From Nemertoderma westbladi (taxonomy: Eukaryota; Xenacoelomorpha; Nemertodermatida; Nemertodermatidae), in assembly GCA_032718475.1 (NCBI GenBank), contig JAUCBJ010003919.1, forward strand, positions 1 through 33,644: a DNA stretch of 33,644 nt, written 5' to 3'. Of the stretch, positions 21,944-32,648 are shown piece by piece. Made by a program: the position numbers and the translations under genes. The notes under the pieces are model-generated. The model was not told the DNA's origin and did no database searches. It was given only the letters and a program-made list of their open reading frames with translations. Positions within the stretch are counted from its first letter, which is position 1, and every line of letters begins with the position of its first letter.

Positions 21944-22193
21944 TTTGGATATTTTCAGTTGTGGTTCATCCTCTACGTCTCTGCCACCTTGCATAGCAAC
22001 TCCGTATCCATGGGTACTGCTCCTCTCTATGGATACTCGAAGCGTTTCCATGCCGACCTGGCGGTATCCGGTGTTGTACTCCAGACCGTTACAGGATCGG
22101 TTCAAGGAATTCCTCTTAACCTCTCGCTTTGGTTTATTTCGGTTAAGGGTCTGCGTGGTTGGTTGCCAGGTGTCGTCAAATTTCGTCCCAATA
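21944..22193 (-). CDS. ZO/TJP-like protein, exon 1 of those visible (PDZ1, N-terminal half)
   Basis: Donor ATATCCAAA|GTGAGT, phase 0, joining KISK to VLNSGPAAG in exon 2. The PDZ start is METLRVSIERSSTHGYGVAM followed by QGGRD, equivalent to HTVTLHRAPGFGFGIAISGGRD of ZO-1. A positively charged N-terminal tail precedes it (NRNKPKREVKR). The upstream limit is uncertain. I chose the acceptor TTAGTCAG at 22194-22201, which has a pyrimidine stretch behind it. The frame stays open to ATG codons at 22243 and 22297, so this could instead be the first coding exon starting at 22243. The body of the exon is firm; its 5' limit is not. Confidence 0.8.
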
Positions 22194-23572
22194 CTGACTA
22201 ACCCCTTGCGGGATAAGAAATCAAATACGGGTATAATATTCATATTGCGATGTAAGTATAATAATAGCAGCTTACAGACGATAAAACAAACAAACAATTA
22301 CCTGTGTATGTGTTCTAACAAAAGACTGTCATTGTAGTAATACCGGTAGCAGTTTAGGAAAAATAAAACATTAAGATTAAAAACAGTATCAAATTAAATC
22401 AATTCAATTTCAGGAAACGGCAATGATAACCAATACTTGGAAACAAAACCACTAATCATCAAACTTTATCAACTAAATTGAATTGTATTCTTTATATTAA
22501 ATGTAAGAAAGTATGTTTTATAAATTAATAGACCTTCACACATTTTACAATACCTAGAAGTTATAATACTTTCTCAAAGAATCTCACGTGAACTGCTAAT
22601 GAATGACGACTATTTAGTAAGTGAACAGTATTGTTTAAAATAAAGGGCCATTGTGTTGTATTGGGGGCTACAAGCTTTACTATTGGCTAGCAAAGTTAGA
22701 AGATTTACATGTGAATACCAAGTGTGGTACAGGCCCTATACTTGAAGAATAGCGGCCAATTATTATGTACCTACGGAAGGGGAGACCAGAATACAATAAT
22801 GAAAACACAATAACAGCGCCCATATTCAGTAATAGGTATAGGAGATGGTCTCAACCCCCATAACTTTCGCTTTTTCCTAAACAATGAATTTGTGTCTGGG
22901 ACAGTTACCTACAAACGGAATTGCCTTTAGGGCTTGAGTGAGATTCAATGTTTATTACCAATTCTAACAAAGTAATTATTGGTTGCTTAAGACACCAAAG
23001 GTAGTCAGTCTATTTACCTGTATGTTGCTATTTTATACAGCTTAGTTGCCCAGCTTAGACGCCATTACAAATAGATAGATATAAATAAGTTGGTGGTACG
23101 GGTGTGATTAATCATAAATTGTCTGACTAAGAAAAGTTCGGCCAGGTAACAAGGAAATGTCTATGAATAGAAACATTTATTCGGTTTTTCTCACTAATAT
23201 TTTTAAAAGTGAGTGAATTAAATCTAACTTTTTTCACTAAATTTTTCGACAATGTAATTTGGACTACATGCTGCGTTTTTTTGAGGAAGGTGATCGATTT
23301 GCAGTTCTCCTGTCTGCCGGTAGAGATGTCTGAAAGTTAAAACTTTTTCCCGTTTCCTTGATTTTAATCCGTTTAAGCGAAAACTTGGCATATATCTAAT
23401 AGAGAACTGGCTACGGTTTTGTGGGATGGTACACCATATACACGTCTAAAGTTTTTTCCGCTAGAGGGCGAAATATATGAAAAATAAAACCTTATCTAAT
23501 TTCGTTATTTGTTATCCGTTTAAGCTGAAACTTAGCAGATAGATATACATGCTAGACCGTAGACCACATGCT
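22194..23572. other. ZO 5' intron or upstream region, no gene seen
   Basis: No recognisable coding exon. Near 23340-23560 there are two diverged copies of a dispersed motif (ATCCGTTTAAGC then GAAACTT, and CCGCTAGAGGGCGAA). Related sequence continues at 25990-26160 on the other side of the 31-bp array. Confidence 0.5.
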
Positions 23573-25949
23573 CCACGGTAATACGCCGTAATACACGGCT
23601 GCTGGACGGTAAAACGCCGTAATACACGGTTGCTGGACGGTAACACGCTGTAATACACGGCTGCTGGACGGTAATACGCTGTAATATACGGCTGCTGGAC
23701 GGTAATACGCTGTAATACACGGCTGCTGGACGGTAATACGCTGTAATACACGGCTGCTGGACGGTAATACGCTGTAATACACGGCTGCTGGACGGTAATA
23801 CGCTGTAATACACGGCTGCAGGACGGTAATACGCTGTAATACACGGCTGCTGGACGGTAATACGCTGTAATATACGGCTGCTGGACGGTAATACGCTGTA
23901 ATACACGGCTGCAGGACGGTAATACGCTGTAATACACGGCTGCTGGACGGTAATACGCTGTAATATACGGCTGCTGGACGGTAATACGCTGTAATACACG
24001 GCTGCTGGACGGTAATACGCTGTAATACACGGCTGCAGGACGGTAATACGCTGTAATACACGGCTGCTGGACGGTAATACGCTGTAATAGACGGCTGTTG
24101 GACGGTAATACGCTGTAATACACGGCTGCTGTACGGTAATACGCCGTAATACACGGCTGCTGGACGGTAACACGATGTAATAGACGGCTGTTGGACGGTA
24201 ATACGCTGTAATACACGGCTGCTGGACGGTAATACGCTGTAATACACGGCTGCTGGACGGTAATACGCTGTAATACACGGCTGTTGTACGGTAATACGCC
24301 GTAATATACGGCTGATGTACGGTAATACGCCGTAATACACGGCTGCTGGACGGTAATACGCTGTAATACACGGCTGCTGGACGGTAACGCTCTAATACAC
24401 GGCTGTTGGACGGTAATACGCTGTAATAGACGGATGCTCCACGGTAATACGCCGTAATACACGGCTGCTGTACGGTAATACGCCGTAATACACGGCTGTT
24501 GGACGGTAATACGCCGTAATACACGGCTGCTGGACGGTAATACGCTGTAATAGACGGCTGTTGGACGGTAATACGATGTAATACACGGCTGCTGGACGGT
24601 AATACGCTGTAATAGACGGCTGTTGGACGGTAATACGCTGTAATACACGGCTGCTGGACGGTAATACGCTGTAATACACGGCTGCTGTACGGTAATACGC
24701 CGTAATATACGGCTGATGTACGGTAATTCGCCGTAATACACGGCTGCTGGACGGTAATACGCTGTAATACACGGCTGCTGGACGGTAACGCTCTAATACA
24801 CGGCTGCTGGACGGTAACGCTCTAATACACGGCTGTTGGACGGTAATACGCTGTAATAGACGGATGCTCCACGGTAATACGCCGTAATACACGGCTGCTG
24901 GACGGTAATACGCTGTAATACACGGCTGCTGGACGGTAATACGCTGTAATACACGGCTGCTGTACGGTAATACGCCGTAATATACGGCTGATGTACGGTA
25001 ATTCGCCGTAATACACGGCTGCTGGACGGTAATACGCTGTAATACACGGCTGCTGGACGGTAACGCTCTAATACACGGCTGCTGGACGGTAACGCTCTAA
25101 TACACGGCTGTTGGACGGTAATACGCTGTAATAGACGGATGCTCCACGGTAATACGTGGTAATACACTGTTGCTGGACGGTAATACGCTGTAATACACGG
25201 CTGCTGGACGGTAATACGCTGTAATACACGGCTGCTGGACGGTAATACGCTGTAATAGACGGCTGTTGGACGGTAATACGATGTAATACACGGCTGCTGG
25301 ACGGTAATACGCTGTAATAGACGGCTGTTGGACGGTAATACGCTGTAATACACGGCTGCTGGACGGTAATACGCTGTAATACACGGCTGCTGGACGGTAA
25401 CACGCTGTAATAGACGGCTGCTGGACTGTAATAGACGGCTGCTCCACGGTAATACGCTGTAATACACGGCTGCTGGACGGTAATACGCTGTAATACACGG
25501 CTGCTGGACGGTAATACGCTGTAATACACGGCTGCTGGACGGTAATACGCTGTAATACACGGCTGCTGGACGGTAATACGCTGTAATACACGGCTGCGGG
25601 ACGGTAATACGCTGTAATACACGGCTGCTGGACGGTAATACGCTGTAATACACGGCTGCTGGACGGTAATACACTGTAATACACGGCTGCTGGACGGTAA
25701 TACGCTGTAATACACGGCTGCTGGACGGTAATACGCTGTAATACACGTCTGCTGGACGGTAATACGCTGTAATACACGGCTGCTGGACGGTAATACGCTG
25801 TAATACACGGCTGCTGGACGGTAATACGCTGTAATACACGGCTGCTGGACGGTAATACGCTGTAATACACGGCTGCTGGACGGTAATACGCTGTAATACA
25901 CGGCTGCTGGACGGTAATACGCTGTAATACACGGCTGCTGGACGGTAAT
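23573..25949. repeat. 31-bp minisatellite MS3 (about 77 units)
   Basis: Unit of 31 bases, GGTAATACGCTGTAATACAC followed by GGCTGCTGGAC, itself containing two TAATAC half-copies. Units are very uniform at 25450-25949 and more varied to the left, where blocks with GGTAACGCTCTAATACACGG and GGATGCTCCACGG recur about every 280-430 bases. The unit lacks stop codons in all three minus frames, so long overlapping frames appear in all of them; none is a gene. Confidence 0.96.
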
Positions 25950-26214
25950 GCTTCGGCAGTTGTTCAATCTACCGCTAGTGCAGGTGGGTTGAAATGAAAA
26001 CCTTCAGTCATTTCGTATTATTGTTTATAATTCTTCCTGATTGATACCTGGCACATATATTCTAGACCTCAGAGTGGGGTTTTGTGAGGTGTTAAATCGT
26101 CTGCAGTTACCGAGTCTGCCTATAGGTGGTAAAGTGATTAGGGGACATCTGCTTAGATTTTGCTTATAATTCTTTCGAGTTGATGAATTGGATAAGTTTA
26201 TGACACGTGCTGCG
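25950..26214. other. flank of MS3 carrying a dispersed-repeat relic
   Basis: Diverged relatives of the left flank: TATAATTCTTCCTGATTGAT then TACCTGGCACATATATTCTA and GGGGTTTTGTGAGGTG, comparable to GGTTTTGTGGGATGG at 23416-23431. No gene. Confidence 0.45.
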
Positions 26215-26560
26215 CGAAGGTCCCACTTTTTGTCTTACATACACCATGTCATGGAATATAGTCTATATTCCATTACTATATTCCAGGACATGGTGTAATA
26301 TGTAACACAATATCATATATTATTTTGAATCCTTCGATGGTCAGTTTTTCCATCAGAACAACCAAACCACCAGACCATCAAACAGAATGGGTAACTGGTG
26401 AAATATCGCCAGAGACTCTTTTTTCAAACACTTGTAGCTAAAGATTGAATGTAAAAATAAAAATTTTGGCTCAGCCATGAAGAAGGAGGAGGGATGTGAA
26501 ATTATCTCTCTTTCAAATTTAATGTAATCTCATTTGAGATTTGTATAAATATTGGGGTGG
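26215..26560. repeat. F1 foldback repeat copy 4 (minus orientation)
   Basis: Contains the terminal palindrome TACACCATGTCATGGAATAT (26240-26262) paired with 26275-26297. On the minus strand it reads CTTTAGCTACAAGTGTTTGA then AGAGTCTCTGGCGATATTTC, the same order as copy 1. Confidence 0.65.
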
Positions 26561-28059
26561 GGGTGTTTGTGGTTTCAATAAAGTAAGTTCACTTTTAGGA
26601 GTGTAGGCCTATTCTACGGAATGCCTAAAATACCAATTCGCAGTTGGTAGTGCACCGCTACTGTATCAAAGATTGTCTGTTTCTGTTACCGGTACTGGTT
26701 GTTAGGCCTATGGTGTTTACTTTTAGTTTGACTTATGCAGCGGATAGCGGAACACTTGAAGACGGAGAGCAAACAGCCTGACAAGGATATTAAATGTGAA
26801 ATGAATAGGATCGGATAGGATAGAACTATGAAATGATAGGGTCTAAATAATATATTATAGGATAAGGGCCACCCTATTAAGTGTAGAACGTTCGTATAAA
26901 AAGGTGTGATATAGTTCTACATTACTTCATACTCTATGGAAGAAAGGTGTGAAAGTATAAAAAAATCAATACATTGAAAATTATAATAATTCTGATACAT
27001 TTTTATACATATATTGTAACTTGTGACTCGCTGGACTTTTATTTCGGATTTTAACAAAACCTGAAAACTAAAATGAAAATGTTATAAAAATATATTTTTT
27101 GTAGATATAAACTCACCTTGTTTGTTTTGTTTCCTCCACATTTACGATAAATAATTAATTAATAATATAATAACTCTCATATCACTATAATCTATTTCAT
27201 ATTTCTTTTATATAAAAATACCCCAAATACAATAAATTACTCATTAAAAAGACGCGAGTGGAATCAATTAGTTTATTATTATTACGAGTTAATTGTACTT
27301 TGGCCAGAATTTATTTGGCATTTTAAAACAATAACTCATACAGATTGTCCCTATATACTAACTATTATAACAGGGGAGGGGGGGGGGGGGGGGGTTGTAT
27401 GTGGGTAAGTGTTGTTCAACCTTCCCACGCCATTAGTAATAAGATACTTTGCAATACAAACGTTAAACTGACACGTAACATTTGCTTATTAAATACGCTG
27501 AATACTGATTGGAGTTTTCAAAGATTACGGCTCTAAGTTCCTTCTGGGTTTCAAAATTAGATCACAGATGTTGTACCTAAGTGTCTATGATAAAGTTTAC
27601 GACAATATTATGCGTTAATAGGCTGAGTCACAAACGACTGTTTCGAAAGGACATTATACCGATACGTCACAGCAAAGTTTATATTGTATTACCTCAGATA
27701 TTAACGAGTAAGTCATATAGTCATGGCTACCGTATAAATAAATACAAATTGAGTGGAAAACTAAATAGGCCTAATATAGAATTTACCCAAATAATTGCTT
27801 TAAAGCCATCACAGGTAGTTTATTATTTTATTCCAAAAGGGAATACTAGTTTCCTAAATTAAATTATATTGTTCTCCCAAAATAAATTTATTTAAGATAT
27901 TATATTTAAATGTCTGTCAATTTAAGCAGGGGTCTATCCTCCAATTGGTAACGAGAGCGTTTAATATTTTGGTTAAAGAAGCCTGCTCCTGCAAACTTTA
28001 CCCTCTATTGGTAGTGATAACGTTTACTGTTTTGGTTAGAAAAGCGTGTAGATGGAGCC
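26561..28059. other. no gene seen; poly-G run and short duplications
   Basis: A 17-base G run is at 27378-27394. A two-copy imperfect duplication of about 60 bases (TTGGTAACGAGAGCG / TTGGTAGTGATAACG, each followed by TTTTGGTTA) lies at 27935-28065. A + strand open frame at 27581-27862 (93 codons) resembles nothing I know and has ordinary AT-rich composition. Confidence 0.5.
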
Positions 28060-28350
28060 TGTTCCTTTCCCTCAAATTGTACACGGTAGGAATAGTTTGG
28101 GTATCTCAGTTGCGTGGTTACCGGGGTATTTATCCGAGATAGGGATGGGGGGGGGGGGGGGGGGGGGGGGCTGGACGAAAATCTCATCTTGGCGAATTAA
28201 TATCCCGCCTCAATATAAAATTCGCAATTTAGGGAAGAAATGAGCAGGTTACACAATAGAACAGGTTACAGTTTTATTTTTGAGAGTAATCAGCTGTTAT
28301 TTGCGTCCAATTTCCCCAAGAGAGGGATGATTTTTTTATTGCGTCAAGCA
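28060..28350. repeat. dispersed repeat family F2 copy 3 with 24-base poly-G
   Basis: G run 28147-28170 followed by CTGGACGAAAATC, then CTTGGCGAATTAATATCCCG, then the same block order as copy 2, ending GCGTCAAG. It is shorter than copy 2 by a deletion around the CAATAGAACAGG block. Confidence 0.7.
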
Positions 28351-28499
28351 TACAGGACTAGTCAGCACATTTATTGAGCACGATAAGGCAAAATAAGTAG
28401 GCAAAAAAAATTAAATAGGCAAAATAAGAAGCATTGAATTTATCAGAAATTATTATAGAAAACTAAGAGTAACATTCTCATTAAATAGAAGCTTACCCA

Positions 28500-29062
28500 T
28501 ACTCTACATAAGCATAATACATACACCATGTCCTGGAATATAGTTACGAATATAGTGTATATATTTTTGGTCTCATTTTTTAGTTACAAGCGTTGTAATA
28601 AAGAGTCTCCGTCGATATTGCACCAGTTACACCGTTGTTATTCTTACTTATAGTGATTTGTTGGTACTGTTAGAAAGCTATGTAGCAATATGCAAGGATT
28701 ACATCATGTACAATGGAATCTCAATTTCGTCGTAAAACAGCTGAGACATAGGCGTTCGAAAGTTGCATGTTTTAGCACTGCGAGACGCTATTTTAGGTTA
28801 ATTTAATAAATACACCATATTCTAGAACATTTCGTTTATCCCATACGTAGCTGGGCAACAAAACAATACCTCTATAATCGCACTAGTACGGAACTATTCA
28901 TACATGATCAAAATGTTCCAGAATATGTTGTATTTATTAACTTTAGAACGCCCATATCTCAGCTATTTTACGACGAAATTGAGATTTTGTTACATATTTG
29001 GAAACCTTGCATGGCCAGTTTTCCATAAGTACTAACGAATCGCTATAAGGTTTAGGAAACAT
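28500..29062. repeat. F1 foldback repeat copy 5
   Basis: Starts TACACCATGTCCTGGAATAT; arms roughly 28655-28838 and 28905-29060 (CAGCTGAGACATAGGCGTTC against GAACGCCCATATCTCAGCTA). Loop shares CGTTTATCCCATACGTAGCT with copy 1. No coding capacity. Confidence 0.72.
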
Positions 29063-29250
29063 GTTAGACGACTGGCACAACATCGAACGAGACACCATTT
29101 TCTAAAACCCTCTACCTAAGAAAATTAATTAGAGCAAATATAAAAATTCTGAAGGGATTCTGAAGAAATTCTGAAGAGGTGAAAATGTTTCAAATTTCAT
29201 AAATGAATTGTAGTTGAGCTGTTAATGCAAATTTAATAATATAATGACAA

Positions 29251-29477
29251 TTGTAATAAGTTGTTTAGAAATGGAAAAAAATGAGAAAGCGCGTCACCGG
29301 GGTTGAACCAGCGCTATACTTACGTTTCGACCTATCAGGCCTCTTTAGCAGCGCTAATAGGTTCAGCCACTCCCCCCTGACATTAACCTTTCTATTTATT
29401 CCATTTACGTATAGTGCTGGTTCAACCCCCGGTGACGCGCTTTCTCATTTTTTCAATTTCTAAACAACTTATTACAA
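29251..29477. mobile_element. 227-bp foldback element containing a hammerhead-like fold
   Basis: Arms of about 75 bases: 29251-29326 and 29403-29477. Each, read inward, gives TTGTAATAAGTTGTTTAGAA, then AATGAGAAAGCGCGTCACCG and GGTTGAACCAGC. The arms differ by a few substitutions and indels. The hammerhead-like segment sits at the inner end of the left arm, minus strand. No ORF of substance; probably a remnant of, or parasite on, a retroelement that carries such ribozymes. Confidence 0.8.
29304..29365 (-). ncRNA. degenerate type I hammerhead ribozyme motif
   Basis: Read on the minus strand. Stem I: AGCGCTG pairs with TAGCGCT; after a four-base bulge (TATT), GAACC pairs with GGTTC. Core box 1 is CTAAAGA (29342-29348) where CUGANGA is required, so the invariant G5 is A. 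Stem II is GGCC/GGTC closing the loop TGATA. Core box 2 is GAAA (29325-29328). Stem III is two base pairs (AC/GT) closed by GTAA. The cleavage triplet GTA would be cut between 29317 and 29316. Tiny stem III plus a bulged stem I is the form reported for Penelope-like retroelements and related short retroelements. The G5 change predicts little or no activity. Confidence 0.65.
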
Positions 29478-29530
29478 TACTATTCAAATTGCATGCAATC
29501 TAATGAAGATTTGTAGAAATGGGGCAACTC

Positions 29531-31440
29531 TGACCAGAACGAGACTATACACACACTATCTCACCTGGTGCGGCAAGTACCTGACCAGACGAGACTATAC
29601 GCACACTCTCTCACCTGGGGCGGCAAGTACCTGACCAACGAGACTATACGCACACTCTCTCACTTGGGGCGGCAAGTACCTGACCAGACGAGACTATACG
29701 CACACTCTCTCAACTGGGCGGCAAGTACCTGACCAGAACGATGCTATTCGCACACTATCTCACCTGGTGCGGCAAGTACCTGACCAGACGAGACTATACG
29801 CACACTCTCTCACCTGGGGCGGCAAGTACCTGACCAGAACGAGACTATACGCACACCCTCTCACCTGGGGCGGCAAGTACCTGACCAGAACGAGACTATA
29901 CGCACACTCTCTCACCTGGGCGGCAAGTACCTGACCAGAACGATACTATACGCACACTCTCTCACCTGGGGCGGCAAGTACCTGACCAGAACGAGACTAT
30001 ACGCACACCCTCTCACCTGGGGCGGCAAGTACCTGACCAGAACGAGACTATACGCACACCCTCTCACCTGGGGCGGCAAGTACCTGACCAGAACGAGACT
30101 ATACGCACACTCTCTCACCTGGGCGGCAAGTACCTGACCAGAACGATACTATACGCACACTCTCTCACCTGGGGCGGCAAGTACCTGACCAGAACGAGAC
30201 TATACGCACACCCTCTCACCTGGGGCGGCAAGTACCTGACCAGAACGAGACTATACGCACACTCTCTCACCTGGGCGGCAAGTACCTGACCAGAACGAGA
30301 CTATACGCACACCCTCTCACCTGGGGCGGCAAGTACCTGACCAGACGAGACTATACGCACACTCTCTCACCTGTGGCGGCAAGTACCTGACCAGAACGAG
30401 ACTATACGCACACTCTCTAACCTGGGGCGGCAAGTACCTGACCAGAACGATACTATACGCACACTCTCTCACCTGGGGCGGCAAGTACCTGACCAGAACG
30501 AGACTATACGCACACCCTCTCACCTGGGGCGGCAAGTACCTGACCAGAACGAGACTATACGCACACTCTCTCACCTGGGCGGCAAGTACCTGACCAGAAC
30601 GAGACTATACGCACACTCTCTCACCTGGGGCGGCAAGTACCTGACCAGAACGAGACTATACGCACACTCTCTCACCTGGTGCGGCAAGTACCTGGCCAGA
30701 ACGAGACTATACGCACACTCTCTAACCTGGGGCGGCAAGTACCTGACCAGAACGAGACTATACGCACACCCTCTCACCTGGGGCGGCAAGTACCTGACCA
30801 GAACGAGACTATACGCACACTCTCTCACTTGGTGCGGCAAGTACCTGACCAGAACGAGACTATACGCACACTCTCTCACCTGGGCGGCAAGTACCTGACC
30901 AGAACGAGACTATACGCACACTCTCTCACCTGGGGCGGCAAGTACCTGACCAGAACGAGACTATACGCACACTCTCTCACCTGGGGCGGCAAGTACCTGA
31001 CCAGAACGAGACTATACGCACACCCTCTCACCTGGGGCGGCAAGTACCTGACCAGAACGAGACTATACGCACACTCTCTCACCTGGGGCGGCAAGTACCT
31101 GACCAGAACGAGACTATACGCACACTCTCACCTGGGGCGGCAAGTACCTGACCAGACGAGACTATACGCACACTCTCTCCCCTGGGGCGGCAAGTACCTG
31201 ACCAGAACGAGACTATACGCACACTCTCTCACCTGGGCGGCAAGTACCTGACCAGAACGAGACTATACGCACACTCTCTAACCTGGGGCGGCAAGTACCT
31301 GACCAGAACGAGACTATACGCACACCCTCTCACCTGGGGCGGCAAGTACCTGACCAGAACGAGACTATACGCACACTCTCTCACCTGGTGCGGCAAGTAC
31401 CTGACCAGAACGAGACTATACGCACTCTCTCACTTGGGGC
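29531..31440. repeat. 51-bp minisatellite MS4 (about 37 units)
   Basis: Unit of 51 bases, GGCAAGTACCTGACCAGAAC, then GAGACTATACGCACACTCTC, then TCACCTGGGGC, with 48-50-base variants from loss of one G or A. Variants CACCCTC, GATACTATAC and CTGGTGC recur in order, indicating multi-unit duplications. It is GC-richer than its surroundings. Both strands have spurious 17-residue repeat frames. Confidence 0.96.
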
Positions 31441-32648
31441 GTTGGTAGGTGCGGCCACCACCAGACCGGATCACCTTATGATTTACCGTTATGACCGATT
31501 TGAACAGGGAATCATAATGTTCCAGAATGATTTAGGAAAAAAAATTAATTTCTAAAGCTGCTATTAAATTTATTTCAAAAATAATTTGGCAACATTCCCT
31601 ACAATAAAATCCTTCTATAATAGTGACTACTATATAACAAATAACACCACTATAACATTTGAGTACATAACGGTAGTATATAACAATGTCGCTAAGAAAA
31701 TATTTAGATTTAAACCTGAAGTAAAATTTCAGAAGCAAAGATAAATAGAAAAATAAATAAACCGCTTAAAACCATTATAAATGTGTGAAATATAATACAC
31801 AACATACACAGCAGCACCTCAATATATTATAACAACCTATTCGCAACAATGAAAGACAACATTTAGGTAGCTTGTGTTGATCTATTTAAACAAATAATAT
31901 AATCTCTCTTCTTTCGACCATATTAAAGTTTCATTCGAATGCGAACTTAACTGGGTATAATTTATTGACAATTTGTTATTTTTCTTACAGTTTATAAGAA
32001 CAAAACCCAACGATTTTAACCAGAAACAGCGATTTTGTACTTTTTTAAGTTGTGAAACTTTTTATGTTTATCAGTTTATATTTATCGAAAGTGGAAATTA
32101 AATCTCTTAAAATATCGTTCAATTTCCAAATTAATATTTTGAAAAAGAAAAATAGAAAAAATATTTTGTAACCGACTGACTAAATATATCATCAATTAAG
32201 CAATGTATTTAGCAATAAATGATTAATCGACACAAATAAGAGAAAAATAATTATTTATCTAGCCATTTCTATAGTTTGGCCGACGTCCTTGCAGTAACCG
32301 ACATAGGAGATCCGGTGGGTTTTAAAGTTTCCCTAACTTAGTATAAAAGCTGTGAGACGGGTTGGTTTCATCGCGAACTCGGTTCAGATATTCCTTTATA
32401 GTCGGACGTTCGGCGAAGTCCCGTCCCACAGTTGGGTTAGTTCGCAATACAGCACTGACTGAATCAATCACTATAGTTTATATTTATTAATATTTCATTG
32501 TATATATTTTAAATTTATAGTTTGAATTTAACCTGGTTCACTGGAAAAGCAATAATTAAAATCTCACGGGTAAGGTGGATACACTGCACTGGTGCAAAGA
32601 GAGAAAAAAATCAGACGATGGAATTCATTTATGTCCAAAATATGATGT
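31441..32648. other. AT-rich spacer, no gene seen; TATA-like site and possible LTR or promoter remnant
   Basis: Mostly AT-rich without ORFs. TATAAAA at 32342-32348 on the + strand is followed by a GC-richer stretch (GTGAGACGGGTTGG, GTCGGACGTTCGGCGAAG) to about 32450, unlike its surroundings. This could be a core promoter or a solo-LTR-like remnant; no open frame follows before the next array. Confidence 0.3.

Noticed and set aside
23512-25967. Overlapping open frames up to 409 codons in all three minus frames.
   Set aside because: The 31-bp unit has no stop in any minus frame, so frames are a repeat artefact; no start context, composition or homology supports coding.
29290-29370. tRNA-derived SINE promoter, because GGTTCAACCCC matches the B box consensus.
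   Set aside because: No well-placed full A box or cloverleaf; the hammerhead fold explains the same bases with all stems paired.
29912-31251. Open frames on both strands with 17-residue repeats.
   Set aside because: Artefact of the 51-bp (17-codon) tandem unit.
29531-31440. A CRISPR array, because of regular repeats.
   Set aside because: Units are head-to-tail without unique spacers, in a eukaryotic intron-bearing context. The same holds for the other four arrays.
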